NCBI GenBank assembly: GCA_947573795.1
Contig: CANPHE010000016.1
Location: forward strand, 1-57,959
From: an uncultured Alistipes sp.
GTDB taxonomy: Bacteria > Bacteroidota > Bacteroidia > Bacteroidales > Rikenellaceae
Reading direction: 5' to 3'
Length of the DNA: 57,959 nt
The translations under genes were made by a program, and so were the position numbers. Below are positions 17,485-27,189 of the stretch, in pieces (positions within the stretch are counted from its first letter, which is position 1; the number at the start of each line of letters is the position of its first letter). Under the pieces are notes generated by a model. It ran no database searches. It saw nothing but the letters and a program-made list of their open reading frames with translations, and was not told where the DNA came from.

Positions 17485-19035
17485 ATGAATAGAGAATTAA
17501 TCGTAAACGTCAGTCCCAGAGAGATATCCATTGCTTTGTGCGAAGATAAGGTGCTGGTCGAGCTCAACAAGGAGCAGTGCCAGACGGGTTTCGCCGTGGG
17601 GGATATCTACCTGGGCAAGGTACGTAAGATCATGCCCGGACTCAACGCGGCATTCGTCAACATAGGACACGAAAAGGACGCCTTCATCCATTACCTCGAT
17701 CTGGGAACGCATTTCCCCACGTTGCAAAAGCTCGTCGATTCGCAGCAGCCCGGCAAACGGGGCCTGCGCGTCGAGAACATGAAGTTCGAGACGCCCGTGG
17801 AGAAGAACGGAAAGATCGGCGACTACCTCCAGGTGGGGCAGCAGATCATGGTGCAGATCGCCAAGGAGGCCATTTCGACCAAGGGGCCCCGCCTGACGGC
17901 CGATATCTCGCTGGCGGGCCGCAACGTGGTGCTGGTGCCCTTCTCGTCGAAGGTGTTCCTGTCGCAGAAAATCCGTTCGGCCGAGGAGAAAAAGCGCCTC
18001 AAGCGCATCGCCGCGGCGATTCTTCCCGCGAACTTCGGCGTCATCATCCGCACGGCCGCCATGGAGGCTAAGGACGAGGATATCGAACACGATATCCAGA
18101 CGCAGATCGACCGCTGGCGCAAGACCTGCGCGGCGATCAAGAAAAATACGGCGCCGGCGCAGATCATGAGCGAAATGAGCCGTGCCAACACGATCATCCG
18201 CGACTCGCTCAACGGCTCGTTCTCGCAGATCGCCGTCGACGACGAGGCGATGTTCAACGACATCCGCAACTACATCCGGCAGATCGACCCCGAGAAGGAG
18301 AAGATCGTGAAACTTTATAAAGGTACGGTGCCGATCTTCGACAACTTCGATATCTCGAAGCAGATCAAGTCGCTCTTTGCCAAATACGTATCGCTCAAAC
18401 GGGGAGCCTACCTCATCATCGAGCGTACGGAGGCGATGAACGTCATCGACGTCAATTCGGGCAACCGCACCAAGGCCGAGGACAACCAGGAGCAGACCGC
18501 TATGGACGTGAACCTCGCTGCGGCGAAGGAGATCGCCCGGCAGCTGCGTCTGCGCGACTTGGGAGGCATCGTCATCATCGACTTCATCGACCTGCACAAG
18601 GCGCCGAACCGTCAGGCGTTGTTCGACGAGATGGTGAAACTCATGTCGACGGACAAGGCCAAGCATACGGTGCTGCCGCTCACGAAGTTCGGCCTGATGC
18701 AGATCACGCGCCAGCGCGTGCGCCCGGTGGCCGTCGAGAATGTTTCGGACGTCTGCCCGACCTGCCACGGTACGGGTAAGATCGAGCCCACGGTGCTGCT
18801 GGACAAGAAGATCGAGAACCAGATATCGTTCCTCACGGAGGATCGCGGACACAAATTCATCAAACTGGTCGTCAGCCCCTACGTAGCCTCTTATCTCAAG
18901 AAAGGTTTCTGGTCGCTGCGCCGCCGCTGGGAGTGGAAATACAAGGTCCGCTTGCAGATCGTCGAAGACCAGAGCACGGGCATCGTCGAGGTGCACTACC
19001 ACGATAAGAAGGACAACGACCTGATCCAGAAATAG
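17485..19035 (+). CDS. rng: Ribonuclease E/G family endoribonuclease
   Basis: 516 residues, close to E. coli RNase G, with no long C-terminal scaffold. The S1-like region is near the N-terminus (FAVGDIYLGKVRKIMPGLNAAFVNIG...DAFIHYLDL). The catalytic DNase I-like part has VIDVNSGN and IVIIDFIDL with the two Mg2+-binding aspartates. The zinc link is CPTCHGTGK. It processes rRNA and mRNA in the cytoplasm. The frame is open upstream to 17344, but MNRELIVNVSPRE is the family start. A GC hairpin precedes it. Confidence 0.94.
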   Translation: MNRELIVNVSPREISIALCEDKVLVELNKEQCQTGFAVGDIYLGKVRKIMPGLNAAFVNIGHEKDAFIHYLDLGTHFPTLQKLVDSQQPGKRGLRVENMKFETPVEKNGKIGDYLQVGQQIMVQIAKEAISTKGPRLTADISLAGRNVVLVPFSSKVFLSQKIRSAEEKKRLKRIAAAILPANFGVIIRTAAMEAKDEDIEHDIQTQIDRWRKTCAAIKKNTAPAQIMSEMSRANTIIRDSLNGSFSQIAVDDEAMFNDIRNYIRQIDPEKEKIVKLYKGTVPIFDNFDISKQIKSLFAKYVSLKRGAYLIIERTEAMNVIDVNSGNRTKAEDNQEQTAMDVNLAAAKEIARQLRLRDLGGIVIIDFIDLHKAPNRQALFDEMVKLMSTDKAKHTVLPLTKFGLMQITRQRVRPVAVENVSDVCPTCHGTGKIEPTVLLDKKIENQISFLTEDRGHKFIKLVVSPYVASYLKKGFWSLRRRWEWKYKVRLQIVEDQSTGIVEVHYHDKKDNDLIQK

Positions 19036-19173
19036 GGCAGCGGGTTTGCCATCGCGGGCAAGCTGCGGCGTTGCTTTCGGGATTCGGTATCGGCTGCATA
19101 CTCGACGTATGTTTCCTCGGTCCGATCTTTCGCGCTTTGCATCTGCCCCCTTCCGATAAGTTTGCGATGGAGT

Positions 19174-19192
19174 CCCGGCCGTAACGGCCGGG
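19174..19192 (+). other. Short perfect hairpin between rng and mfd
   Basis: CCCGGCCG-TAA-CGGCCGGG. There is no T tract, so it is not a clear intrinsic terminator. The surrounding 221-bp gap shows no gene or promoter box that I can support. Confidence 0.35.
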
Positions 19193-19256
19193 TTCCCGCA
19201 TGTAAACAGGGCCGACACGAGGCTCTCGAATTGATTTTGATTTCCGAATAGACGCA

Positions 19257-22200
19257 ATGGCTGCTGCCCGCGAACAATTGACGCAACTTGCCGCCGGGTC
19301 CGAAAATCTCGAAACCCTGTGCCGCGCATACGGCGAGCGTGTCGCCACCGTCCGGCTCGAAGAGCTGGTCGGCGGCGCACTGCCTTTCTATGCCGCCGCT
19401 GCGGTGCAGCGGATAGGCGGAGTCCATATCTTCGTTGCCGAGGACCGCGACGCCGCGGCCTATCTGCTCAACGACTTCTACAACCTGCTGGACGAAAAGC
19501 GGGTCTACTTCTTTCCGTCGTCCTACAAGCGTTCGGCGGCCTACGGCGCGGAGGATGCGCAGGGCGTCGTGCAGCGTACCACGGCCCTGAGCGCCTTGCG
19601 GGCGTATGTCCCGGGCCGGGATTACCGGGTGATCTGCACCTATCCCGAAGCGCTGGCCGAACGCGTCGCCGATGCCGAGACCCTGCGGCGCGATACGATC
19701 ACGGTGCGCCGGGGCGATCGGTGTTCGATCGAAGTGCTGGTCGACGCGCTGGTCGAAGCCCGTTTCACCCGCGTGGATTTCGTTTACGAGCCCGGCCAGT
19801 ACTCCGTGCGCGGCGGTATCGTCGACGTCTTCTCCTATTCGGAAAGCAAACCCTACCGACTCGATTTCTTCGGCGACGAAGTGGATTCGATCCGCCGTTT
19901 CGAGATTTCGAGCCAGCTCTCCAACGACAAGCTCGACCGCGTGGAGATCGTTCCGGACATGAACGGCGCCGGGCAGAGCGAGCAGCGCGTGTCGCTGGTG
20001 CGCTTCGCCGGTGCGGAAGCCGCCTGCTGGTTCTACGACGCCGATTTCGTGCTGCGGCGCGTGAACGAGGTGCGGCGCAAGACGCTCGGCGACCTGGAGC
20101 AGCCCGAGACGATCGATCGGCTGCTCACCTCGCGCAACGGCCTGTTGGCCGATCTGGCGGAAAATCGGGTCTTTATGCTGCGCGACAACCTTCCGGAGCG
20201 TGCCGCAACGGTGTCGATCCGCTTCTCCACGGCTCCGCAGCCGGCCTTCAACAAGAATTTCGAGATGCTGGCCGACGATATGATCCGCAATGCGCAGCGC
20301 GGCTACGAGACGCGGATTCTTTCGGAGAACAAGGCGCAGATGGAGCGTCTGACCAATATTTTCCACCAGTTGGGACGCCGGCAGGCCGTCGTGCGGAGCA
20401 TCTCGACGACCCTGCACGAGGGGTTCGTGGACAACGATCTGAAACTCTGCCTCTATACCGATCACCAGATTTTCGACCGCTACCAGCGCTACCGCATCAA
20501 CGGCGAGATCAAGCGCGACGAGCAGATGACCGTCGCCGAGCTCAACCAGCTGCGGCCGGGCGATTACGTCGTGCATATCGACCACGGTGTCGGGCGCTTC
20601 GACGGGCTGGTGCGCATCGCCGAGAACGGCAAGACGCACGAGGCGATCAAGCTGGTTTATAAGGACGGCGACGTGCTTTTCGTGAACGTCCATTCGCTGC
20701 ACCGCATCGCGCGCTACAAGTCGGGCGACGGCGAACCGCCGAAGGTCTACAAACTGGGTTCCGGTGCCTGGCAGAAGCTCAAGACCGCGACCAAAAAGGC
20801 CGTCAAGGATATTTCGCGGCAGCTTATCGCGCTCTATGCCAAACGCAAGGCCTCGAAGGGTTTCGCCTTCTCGCCGGACAGCTACCTGCAACACGAGCTG
20901 GAGGCTTCGTTCCGCTGGGAGGATACCCCCGACCAGCAGGCCGCCTGCGCTGCGGTCAAGAAGGATATGGAGTCCGACCAGCCGATGGACCGCCTGGTCT
21001 GCGGCGACGTGGGTTTCGGCAAGACCGAGGTGGCGATCCGCGCGGCTTTCAAGGCCGCAACCGACGGCAAGCAGGTCGCCGTGCTGGTGCCGACGACGAT
21101 CCTCGCGTTGCAGCATTACCGCTCCTTCGCCGAGCGTCTGCGCGACTTTCCCGTGCGGGTCGAGTATCTCAACCGCACGAAGTCCGCGAAAGAGGTGCGG
21201 CAGATCTGCGAGGAGCTTGCGGCGGGCCGGATCGATATCCTGATCGGTACCCACAAGATGCTGGGCAAGCAGGTCCGTTTCCGCGACTTGGGGCTGCTCA
21301 TCATCGACGAGGAGCAGAAATTCGGCGTCGCGGCCAAGGAGAAGCTCACCGAACTGAGCGTTTCGGTCGATACGCTGACCCTCACGGCTACGCCCATTCC
21401 CCGTACGCTGCAATTCTCGCTGATGGGTTCGCGCGACCTGTCGGTCATCTCCACGCCGCCGCCCAACCGTCAGCCGATCCTGACCGAATCGCACGTCTTC
21501 TCCGAGGAGATCGTCCGCGATGCCGTCGAAGCCGAGCTCGCGCGCGGCGGACAGGTCTATTTCGTCCACAACCGGGTCGAGGACCTCATGACCCTGCAAG
21601 GGCTCCTCGCGCGCATCTGTCCCAAAGCCCGCGTCGGCGTGGGGCACGGCAAGATGCCCGCCGAGCAGCTCGAACGGCTCATCATGGACTTTATCTACGG
21701 CGAATACGACGTGCTGCTGACCACTACGATCGTCGAAAACGGCATCGACGTGCCCAATGCCAATACGATCATCGTCAACAATGCCCAGAACTTCGGTCTG
21801 AGCGATCTGCACCAGTTGCGCGGCCGTGTGGGCCGTTCCAACCGCAAGGCCTACTGTTACCTGCTCTCGCCCCCCGAGGAGCTGCTTTCGTCCGATGCGC
21901 GGCGCCGCCTGCGGGCCATCGAGGAGTTCTCCGACCTGGGTTCGGGCTTCAACATTGCCATGCAGGACCTCGATATCCGCGGCGCGGGCAACCTGCTGGG
22001 TGCCGAGCAGAGCGGATTCATCGCCGATATCGGGTTCGAAACCTACCAGAAGATCATGAACGAGGCGATCGCCGAGTTGCGGGCCGAAGGCTTGCAGGTC
22101 GCCGGACTCGGTGCTGCGGAGCAGGAGGTGGTCGAGCGGATGAACTACATCGACGACGCCCATATCGAAATCGAGGTGGATGCCTCGCTGCCTGAGGATT

Positions 22201-22595
22201 ACGTTTCGCAGCAGGCCGAACGTCTGAAGCTCTACCGCGAACTCGACTCGACGAAGGACGAGGAGGCGTTGCGCGGCTTCGAGAGCCGCCTGGCGGACCG
22301 TTTCGGCCCCCTGCCGAGGGCTGCTCGGGAGTTGTTGAACGTCGTGCGGCTGCGCTGGGAGGCCATTCGGCTGGGTATGGAGCGCGTGAAGGTCAAGAAC
22401 GGCCTGATGATCGTCCATTTCGTCGGCGAGGAGAATTCGCCCTACTATAAGAGCGAGACGTTCATGGAGCTGCTGCGGCGCGTGACGCAGCATCCCGAGC
22501 GATTCGTTTTGCGCCAGCACAATAATCGGCTGGCGATGACCGTTAGGAAGATCGGAGGCGTGGAAGACGCCTGGAAAACACTGAAGGAACTTTGA
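19257..22595 (+). CDS. mfd: Transcription-repair coupling factor Mfd
   Basis: 1112 residues. Mfd displaces RNA polymerase stalled at lesions and recruits UvrA. In order: UvrB-like N-terminal homology domain (FPSSYKRSAAYG; GQYSVRGGIVDVFS), the RNAP-interacting domain (GDYVVHIDHGVGRFDGL, about 430-450), and the RecG-like translocase with Walker A GDVGFGKTE, the DEEQ box IIDEEQKFGV, TATPIPRTLQFS, and the TRG-like GRVGRSNRKAYCYLL. A UvrA-binding C-terminal domain follows. The stop TGA overlaps the TTG start of coaX, so the two are translationally coupled. Confidence 0.97.
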   Translation: MAAAREQLTQLAAGSENLETLCRAYGERVATVRLEELVGGALPFYAAAAVQRIGGVHIFVAEDRDAAAYLLNDFYNLLDEKRVYFFPSSYKRSAAYGAEDAQGVVQRTTALSALRAYVPGRDYRVICTYPEALAERVADAETLRRDTITVRRGDRCSIEVLVDALVEARFTRVDFVYEPGQYSVRGGIVDVFSYSESKPYRLDFFGDEVDSIRRFEISSQLSNDKLDRVEIVPDMNGAGQSEQRVSLVRFAGAEAACWFYDADFVLRRVNEVRRKTLGDLEQPETIDRLLTSRNGLLADLAENRVFMLRDNLPERAATVSIRFSTAPQPAFNKNFEMLADDMIRNAQRGYETRILSENKAQMERLTNIFHQLGRRQAVVRSISTTLHEGFVDNDLKLCLYTDHQIFDRYQRYRINGEIKRDEQMTVAELNQLRPGDYVVHIDHGVGRFDGLVRIAENGKTHEAIKLVYKDGDVLFVNVHSLHRIARYKSGDGEPPKVYKLGSGAWQKLKTATKKAVKDISRQLIALYAKRKASKGFAFSPDSYLQHELEASFRWEDTPDQQAACAAVKKDMESDQPMDRLVCGDVGFGKTEVAIRAAFKAATDGKQVAVLVPTTILALQHYRSFAERLRDFPVRVEYLNRTKSAKEVRQICEELAAGRIDILIGTHKMLGKQVRFRDLGLLIIDEEQKFGVAAKEKLTELSVSVDTLTLTATPIPRTLQFSLMGSRDLSVISTPPPNRQPILTESHVFSEEIVRDAVEAELARGGQVYFVHNRVEDLMTLQGLLARICPKARVGVGHGKMPAEQLERLIMDFIYGEYDVLLTTTIVENGIDVPNANTIIVNNAQNFGLSDLHQLRGRVGRSNRKAYCYLLSPPEELLSSDARRRLRAIEEFSDLGSGFNIAMQDLDIRGAGNLLGAEQSGFIADIGFETYQKIMNEAIAELRAEGLQVAGLGAAEQEVVERMNYIDDAHIEIEVDASLPEDYVSQQAERLKLYRELDSTKDEEALRGFESRLADRFGPLPRAARELLNVVRLRWEAIRLGMERVKVKNGLMIVHFVGEENSPYYKSETFMELLRRVTQHPERFVLRQHNNRLAMTVRKIGGVEDAWKTLKEL

Positions 22596-23332
22596 ATCTC
22601 ATCGTAGATATAGGTAATACGCGCGCGAAGCTGGCGCTGTTCGACGACGGACGCCTGGTCGCCGATTGCAGTGCCGAGCGGTTGCGCCCGTCGCTCGTCG
22701 CCGAATTTACGGGCGGGCGGCGTCCAGAGCGGGCGATCGTCTGTTCGACACGCGGGGCTGCGGACGATACGGTCGAAATGCTGCGGCAGCGGGTCGGACG
22801 GCTGGTCGAATTCACGCCCCGCACGCCGGTGCCCATTCGCAATGCCTATCTTACGCCCGAGACCCTCGGCCGCGACCGTCTGGCTGCCGCCGTAGGCGCT
22901 ACGGTGCTCTACCCGGGGCGCAATGCCCTGATCGTCGATTTCGGCACGGCCGTGACGCTGGACCTGGTGACCGCCGACGGAACCTATCGCGGCGGATGCA
23001 TTTCGCCCGGCCTGAGCACCCGTTTCCGGGCTCTGCACGACTATACGGCCGCGCTTCCGCTGTGCACTCCCACCGACGAGGAGGGGTTGCAGGGACTCAC
23101 CACCGACCAGGCCGTACGACGGGGCGTGATGAACTCGCTGAGTTTCGAAATCGAGGGCTATATCTCCCGCATGGAAGGAAAAATAGACGATTTATGCGTA
23201 ATTTTTACCGGAGGAGACGCGAAATACTTTGCGAAAAGAATTAAAAACACGATATTTGCAAATTGTAATCTGGTCTTTTACGGATTGAATAGAATTTTAG
23301 AGTACGATGCCAGTGAAGAACACCTTGATTAA
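22592..23332 (+). CDS. coaX: Type III pantothenate kinase
   Basis: 246 residues, first step of coenzyme A synthesis from pantothenate. N-terminal NLIVDIGNTRAKLALF is the phosphate-1 ASKHA motif; TLGRDRLAAAVGA and LIVDFGTAVTLDLV carry the pantothenate and catalytic Asp motifs, and GGCISPGLSTRFRALHDYTAALP is the CoaX signature. The start is TTG at 22592, whose last bases form the mfd stop (TTGA overlap). No in-frame ATG could replace it without losing DIGNT. The 3' end overlaps the next gene by 26 bases. Confidence 0.95.
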   Translation: MNLIVDIGNTRAKLALFDDGRLVADCSAERLRPSLVAEFTGGRRPERAIVCSTRGAADDTVEMLRQRVGRLVEFTPRTPVPIRNAYLTPETLGRDRLAAAVGATVLYPGRNALIVDFGTAVTLDLVTADGTYRGGCISPGLSTRFRALHDYTAALPLCTPTDEEGLQGLTTDQAVRRGVMNSLSFEIEGYISRMEGKIDDLCVIFTGGDAKYFAKRIKNTIFANCNLVFYGLNRILEYDASEEHLD

Positions 23333-24683
23333 ACTTCTTGTCGCTGCTGCGGTTCTCGTGCCTGCGGCCGTCGCGGCACAGACAAGCAGTATTAACGCCT
23401 TCTCGCCCTACACGATGTACGGTATCGGCGAGTTGAATACGCAGGGGACGCTCGCCATGCGTTCGATGGGCGGCGTGGGCGTCGCCATGCGCAATGCCGG
23501 CGTTATGAATCTGCTCAATCCGGCAGCTTACAGCACCGCACCGCAGAAGACCTTCCTGTTCAATTTCGGCGTCGAAGGCCAGAACTACTACAATGCGCAG
23601 CAGGTCGAAGGCGTGTCGAAAAAGACCGCTTACAACACCTTCAACTTCCACGATATCGCGTTCCAGATGCCGCTGACGCGGGGCCTGGGCCTCGGATTCA
23701 GCCTCACGCCGTATAGCTCGGTGGGCTATCGCACCAAGTTCTACCACCAGTTCGATCCTTCGGACCCCGTGGCGGGAAACATCGGCGCCGTGCAATACGG
23801 TTACCAGGGCGAAGGCGACGTGACGGAGGTCAAGGTGGGCATCGGCTGGGAGATTTTCAAAAACTTCTCGATCGGTATCGCCGCCCAGTATTATTGGGGC
23901 GATATCGACCGCAATTTCGTCATGACCCCCACGACGATCACCGGCGAAGGCAACTTCGCATCGATGGTCGGCAACGACAATTACAACATTTCGAGCGTCA
24001 AAGGGCAGGTGGGCGTGCAGTGGAACGCCATCCTGACCCAGCAACGGATTCTGACCCTCGGTGCGGCCTTCGATTTCGGCGGCGACCTTTCGCCCGAAGT
24101 GACCAGCCGGGTCTACAACTCCGATATCAACTACACGACCGTGCGCGGCGATACGACGCACCTGGCACTGGTGCTGCCGCGGCAGCTTACGGCCGGAGTT
24201 TTCTACCAGACTTCGAAATGGGCGCTGGGTGTCGACTATACGTTCCAGAACTGGGGCGGCCGCAACAAACGTACGGAAATGACGGGCATAAGCGGAGCTG
24301 CGGGCTCCTCCTACGAAGTGGCCTATACCGATACGCATACGATCAAGGTCGGTGCGGAGTTCACGCCCAACCGTTATGACGTGCGCCATCTGCTCAAGCG
24401 CTGGTCCTACCGGGCCGGATTCCGATATGGAATTCACAATCAGACCTTCAACGGCCATCAACTCGCGCAATACGCCGCGACGCTGGGCATAGGCATTCCC
24501 GTGCGGTTCTTCTCCGTGTCGGCCATCGACGTGGGCGTGGAATACGGCTCCCGGGGTGCCAATCTCTCGAAGGGACTGGGACTGGTGCGGCAGCAGTATT
24601 TCAAATTCGCCTTGGGCTTCACGCTCTTCGCCGGAGGTGCCGAGAACAACGAGTACTGGTTCTCGCGTCCGAAGTACGATTAA
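23307..24683 (+). CDS. Outer membrane beta-barrel protein (FadL/OmpP1-like)
   Basis: 458 residues. A signal peptide (MPVKNTLIKLLVAAAVLVPAAVAAQ) is followed by FSPYTMYGIGELNTQGTLAMRSMGGVGVAMRNAGVMNLLNPAAY, the N-terminal hatch-like pattern of FadL/OmpP1-type proteins, then alternating amphipathic strands to the C-terminus, rich in Tyr, Phe and Gly. It ends FSRPKYD, which lacks a terminal aromatic beta-signal. Probably an outer membrane transporter or structural barrel. It sits between coaX and the TPR/lptC genes, consistent with envelope biogenesis. No specific substrate can be claimed. Confidence 0.75.
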   Translation: MPVKNTLIKLLVAAAVLVPAAVAAQTSSINAFSPYTMYGIGELNTQGTLAMRSMGGVGVAMRNAGVMNLLNPAAYSTAPQKTFLFNFGVEGQNYYNAQQVEGVSKKTAYNTFNFHDIAFQMPLTRGLGLGFSLTPYSSVGYRTKFYHQFDPSDPVAGNIGAVQYGYQGEGDVTEVKVGIGWEIFKNFSIGIAAQYYWGDIDRNFVMTPTTITGEGNFASMVGNDNYNISSVKGQVGVQWNAILTQQRILTLGAAFDFGGDLSPEVTSRVYNSDINYTTVRGDTTHLALVLPRQLTAGVFYQTSKWALGVDYTFQNWGGRNKRTEMTGISGAAGSSYEVAYTDTHTIKVGAEFTPNRYDVRHLLKRWSYRAGFRYGIHNQTFNGHQLAQYAATLGIGIPVRFFSVSAIDVGVEYGSRGANLSKGLGLVRQQYFKFALGFTLFAGGAENNEYWFSRPKYD

Positions 24684-24730
24684 CGAACGAATCCACGAAA
24701 ATTAACGATAACAAAAAATTGATCTGACCG

Positions 24731-26065
24731 ATGAAAAACGTAAAATTTCTGCTTTCCGCGGCTTTTTCGATTTGTGCAGCCGCTGCGATGGCACAGGATT
24801 TCAGCGCTCCGCAGTATGCGAAATGGGGCGATACGCCCGAGGAGCGGGAGCGTAACATCCTGAACAGTAACTTCCTCAAGGAGTCGTGCGACAACCGCGA
24901 CTACAACGCTGCGGCGCACTACCTCAAAGAGCTGCTCGACCACTGCCCCGGTGTGCAGGAGTCGATCTACCAGCGCGGTGCCCTGGTCTACAAGAACAAG
25001 ATCAACCGTGCCAAGAGCATGGCCGAGAAGAACGTCTACATCGATTCGCTGATGCTCATGTACGACATGCGTGCGCAGTATTTCGGCGATCACCCCAAGC
25101 GCGGTACGGCTTATATCCTCGATCAGAAGGCCCGCGAATACTTGCAGTACAAGCCCAACGACCGTGCGGGCATTCGTGCGGCGTTCCGTGCGGCCATCGA
25201 GGCGGGCGGAGCCAATACGGAGCCCGAGACCGTGGTGGCCTACTTCTCGAACCTTTGCGAGGACTATAAGAATACGGACGAGGTGATGCCCGACGAGATC
25301 ATCGCCGAGTACGACCGTCTGACCCCGTTCTTCGAGCAGCATCCCGATGCGACCGAACTCAAAGGTCAGTTCGATGCGGCGTTCGGTCTGAGCGGCGCTG
25401 CGAGCTGCGAGAACCTGGAGAAGCTCTTCAAGGGCAAGCTGGCTGCCGCACCCGACGACGAGGCGCTGCTTTCGCAGGCCGTGTCGCTCATGTCGCGTGC
25501 GAAGTGCGACGGCGATTTCTACTTCTCGATCGCCGAGAAATATTACGAGGTGAAACCTTCGTCGGAGACCGCCATGTTCCTGGCTCAGGCTTTCCAGGGC
25601 AAGGGCGACTATCCCAAGGCTACGAAGTACCTGAACGAGGCGCTGGCCGTGGAGCAGGATCCCGCCGAGCGTCAGAAGTTGCTGGTCCGTATCGCCTTGG
25701 TCGGCCTGGTTGCCAACAACATTCCCGAAGCCGCTTCGGCTGCCCGTCAGGCTCGCGATCTGAATCCGGAGGACGGCGTGCCCTACTTCGTGCTGGCTCA
25801 GTGCTACGGTATCTCGGCCGCTCACTGCCAGGGCTTCGCCGGTCAGGCTGCCTTCTGGGCCGCTTACGACACGATGGCTAAGGCCGTCGAGCTGCTCCCG
25901 AGCGATTCGGAGTATATCGAGCCCGCCAAGACGTCGCTTTCAGCTTTCCGCACCCGCTTCCCGACCTCGGAGGAGTGCTTCTTCAACGAGTTGAAGGAGG
26001 GCGCCCGTTATACGGTCAACTGCGGAACGGCAGCCGGTGTGGCTACGACCGTACGTCCGCGCTAA
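24731..26065 (+). CDS. Exported TPR-repeat protein
   Basis: 444 residues. Signal peptide MKNVKFLLSAAFSICAAAAMAQ. The mature protein consists of helical repeats (for example YPKATKYLNEALAVEQDP, EAASAARQARDLNPEDGVPYFVLAQCYG, AAYDTMAKAVELLPSD) that fit tetratricopeptide repeats used in protein interaction. Location is probably periplasmic. It lies 47 bases after the barrel gene and 25 before lptC. By analogy with envelope neighbours it may assist outer membrane assembly; that is inference. Confidence 0.85.
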   Translation: MKNVKFLLSAAFSICAAAAMAQDFSAPQYAKWGDTPEERERNILNSNFLKESCDNRDYNAAAHYLKELLDHCPGVQESIYQRGALVYKNKINRAKSMAEKNVYIDSLMLMYDMRAQYFGDHPKRGTAYILDQKAREYLQYKPNDRAGIRAAFRAAIEAGGANTEPETVVAYFSNLCEDYKNTDEVMPDEIIAEYDRLTPFFEQHPDATELKGQFDAAFGLSGAASCENLEKLFKGKLAAAPDDEALLSQAVSLMSRAKCDGDFYFSIAEKYYEVKPSSETAMFLAQAFQGKGDYPKATKYLNEALAVEQDPAERQKLLVRIALVGLVANNIPEAASAARQARDLNPEDGVPYFVLAQCYGISAAHCQGFAGQAAFWAAYDTMAKAVELLPSDSEYIEPAKTSLSAFRTRFPTSEECFFNELKEGARYTVNCGTAAGVATTVRPR

Positions 26066-26090
26066 ATATCCGTTTCCGAAAGAGACATTC

Positions 26091-27167
26091 ATGCGACGAT
26101 TCGTAACACGATATGCACGGGTAGCACTCTCCTTCGTGGGGAGTGCTATCTTGCTATTCTCCTGCGACGGTCGGGATGCCGCACCCGCTTCGGGCGGCGA
26201 TGAGACGCTCATGACCGAATACAGCGAGAATCTGTCGATGGTCGTTTCGCAGAACGGCCGTCGTTCGTACTTTTTCGAAACGCCGCTGCTCGAAGGCTAC
26301 ACGCTGGCCCGCGAGCCCTATCGCGAATTCCGCAAGGGCGTGAAAATCACGACCTATCAAAACGATTCGCTCTCGTCGGTCGATGTCGTGCTCACGGCGA
26401 ACTACGCCATCTATTACGAAAACCGCGAATTGTGGGAGGCCAAGGGCAATGTCGTGGCCGAGAAAGCCGATGGAAAGAGGCTCTATACGCAGCAGTTGTT
26501 CTGGAACGCAAAAACCAAGAAAATCTATTCGAACGTCGATTCGAAGATCGTGCAGAACGAGGGCCGCGACGTCTTCGTGGGCGAGGGTTTCGAGTCGGAC
26601 GAGGAGTTCAAGGATTGGCGCTTCCGCCGCATGAAGGGGCGTATGGAGGTCGACGTTACCCAGCGCGAACGCAGCGATTCGCTCGGGAACGATACTCCGG
26701 GTGCCGATTCGCTCGCATCGGACGATCCGAAAGGCGGAGTGCGCCGCTCGTCGAATCGTCGGGGAGGTAATGCTTCGGTCCGGGATACGCAGCGCGAGTC
26801 CGGGGAACGCAATGCCGTCTCCGTGTCGTGCACGTCGGACGATCCTTTCGCAGCGTCCCGACCGGCGCCGCGTCGCCGAGCGGACGAGGGGATCGTTGCG
26901 CCTCGTGCGGACATGGATGCCCGGTTGGCCGTTCCCGAAAGGACCGACCGGATAGATGCCGGCGAGAAGGCCTCTGCGTCGGGCCGCACTTCCGGAAACC
27001 GGAACGGCGACGAGGATGCTTCGGACCGTTCGGGCGGCGCCGTATCGGGTGCGGCATCCGGACGAGCGGAAACGCTCGAAGCGCCTCTTGCGGCTGCGGC
27101 TGTCGAGCCGATCACGTCGGCCGGTGTGCCGGTCCGTAGGCCGAATCGTATTTTGCACGCGTCGTAA
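26091..27167 (+). CDS. lptC: LptC-family protein with long hydrophilic C-terminal extension
   Basis: 358 residues. The first ~190 match LPS export protein LptC in Bacteroidetes: a lipoprotein-like signal ending LLFSC, then the jellyroll strands GYTLAREPYREFRKGVKITTYQND, VVLTANYAIYYENRELWEAKGNVVAE, and KRLYTQQLFWNAKTKKIYSNVDSKIVQ. LptC passes lipopolysaccharide from LptBFG to LptA. After residue ~195 comes an unusual ~165-residue stretch rich in Ser, Arg, Asp, Ala and Gly with no obvious fold. It contains no stop in frame and overlaps nothing. The start at 26091 gives the signal sequence; the upstream ATG at 26037 lies within the TPR gene. Confidence 0.85.
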   Translation: MRRFVTRYARVALSFVGSAILLFSCDGRDAAPASGGDETLMTEYSENLSMVVSQNGRRSYFFETPLLEGYTLAREPYREFRKGVKITTYQNDSLSSVDVVLTANYAIYYENRELWEAKGNVVAEKADGKRLYTQQLFWNAKTKKIYSNVDSKIVQNEGRDVFVGEGFESDEEFKDWRFRRMKGRMEVDVTQRERSDSLGNDTPGADSLASDDPKGGVRRSSNRRGGNASVRDTQRESGERNAVSVSCTSDDPFAASRPAPRRRADEGIVAPRADMDARLAVPERTDRIDAGEKASASGRTSGNRNGDEDASDRSGGAVSGAASGRAETLEAPLAAAAVEPITSAGVPVRRPNRILHAS

Positions 27168-27189
27168 GAACCTATTCAAATACCTGCCG

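Noticed and set aside
18996..22520. A 1174-codon open frame on the minus strand opposite rng and mfd
   Set aside because: Antisense shadow of mfd created by GC-rich codon use; its translation is rich in His, Arg and Val with no domain motif, while mfd is unambiguous.
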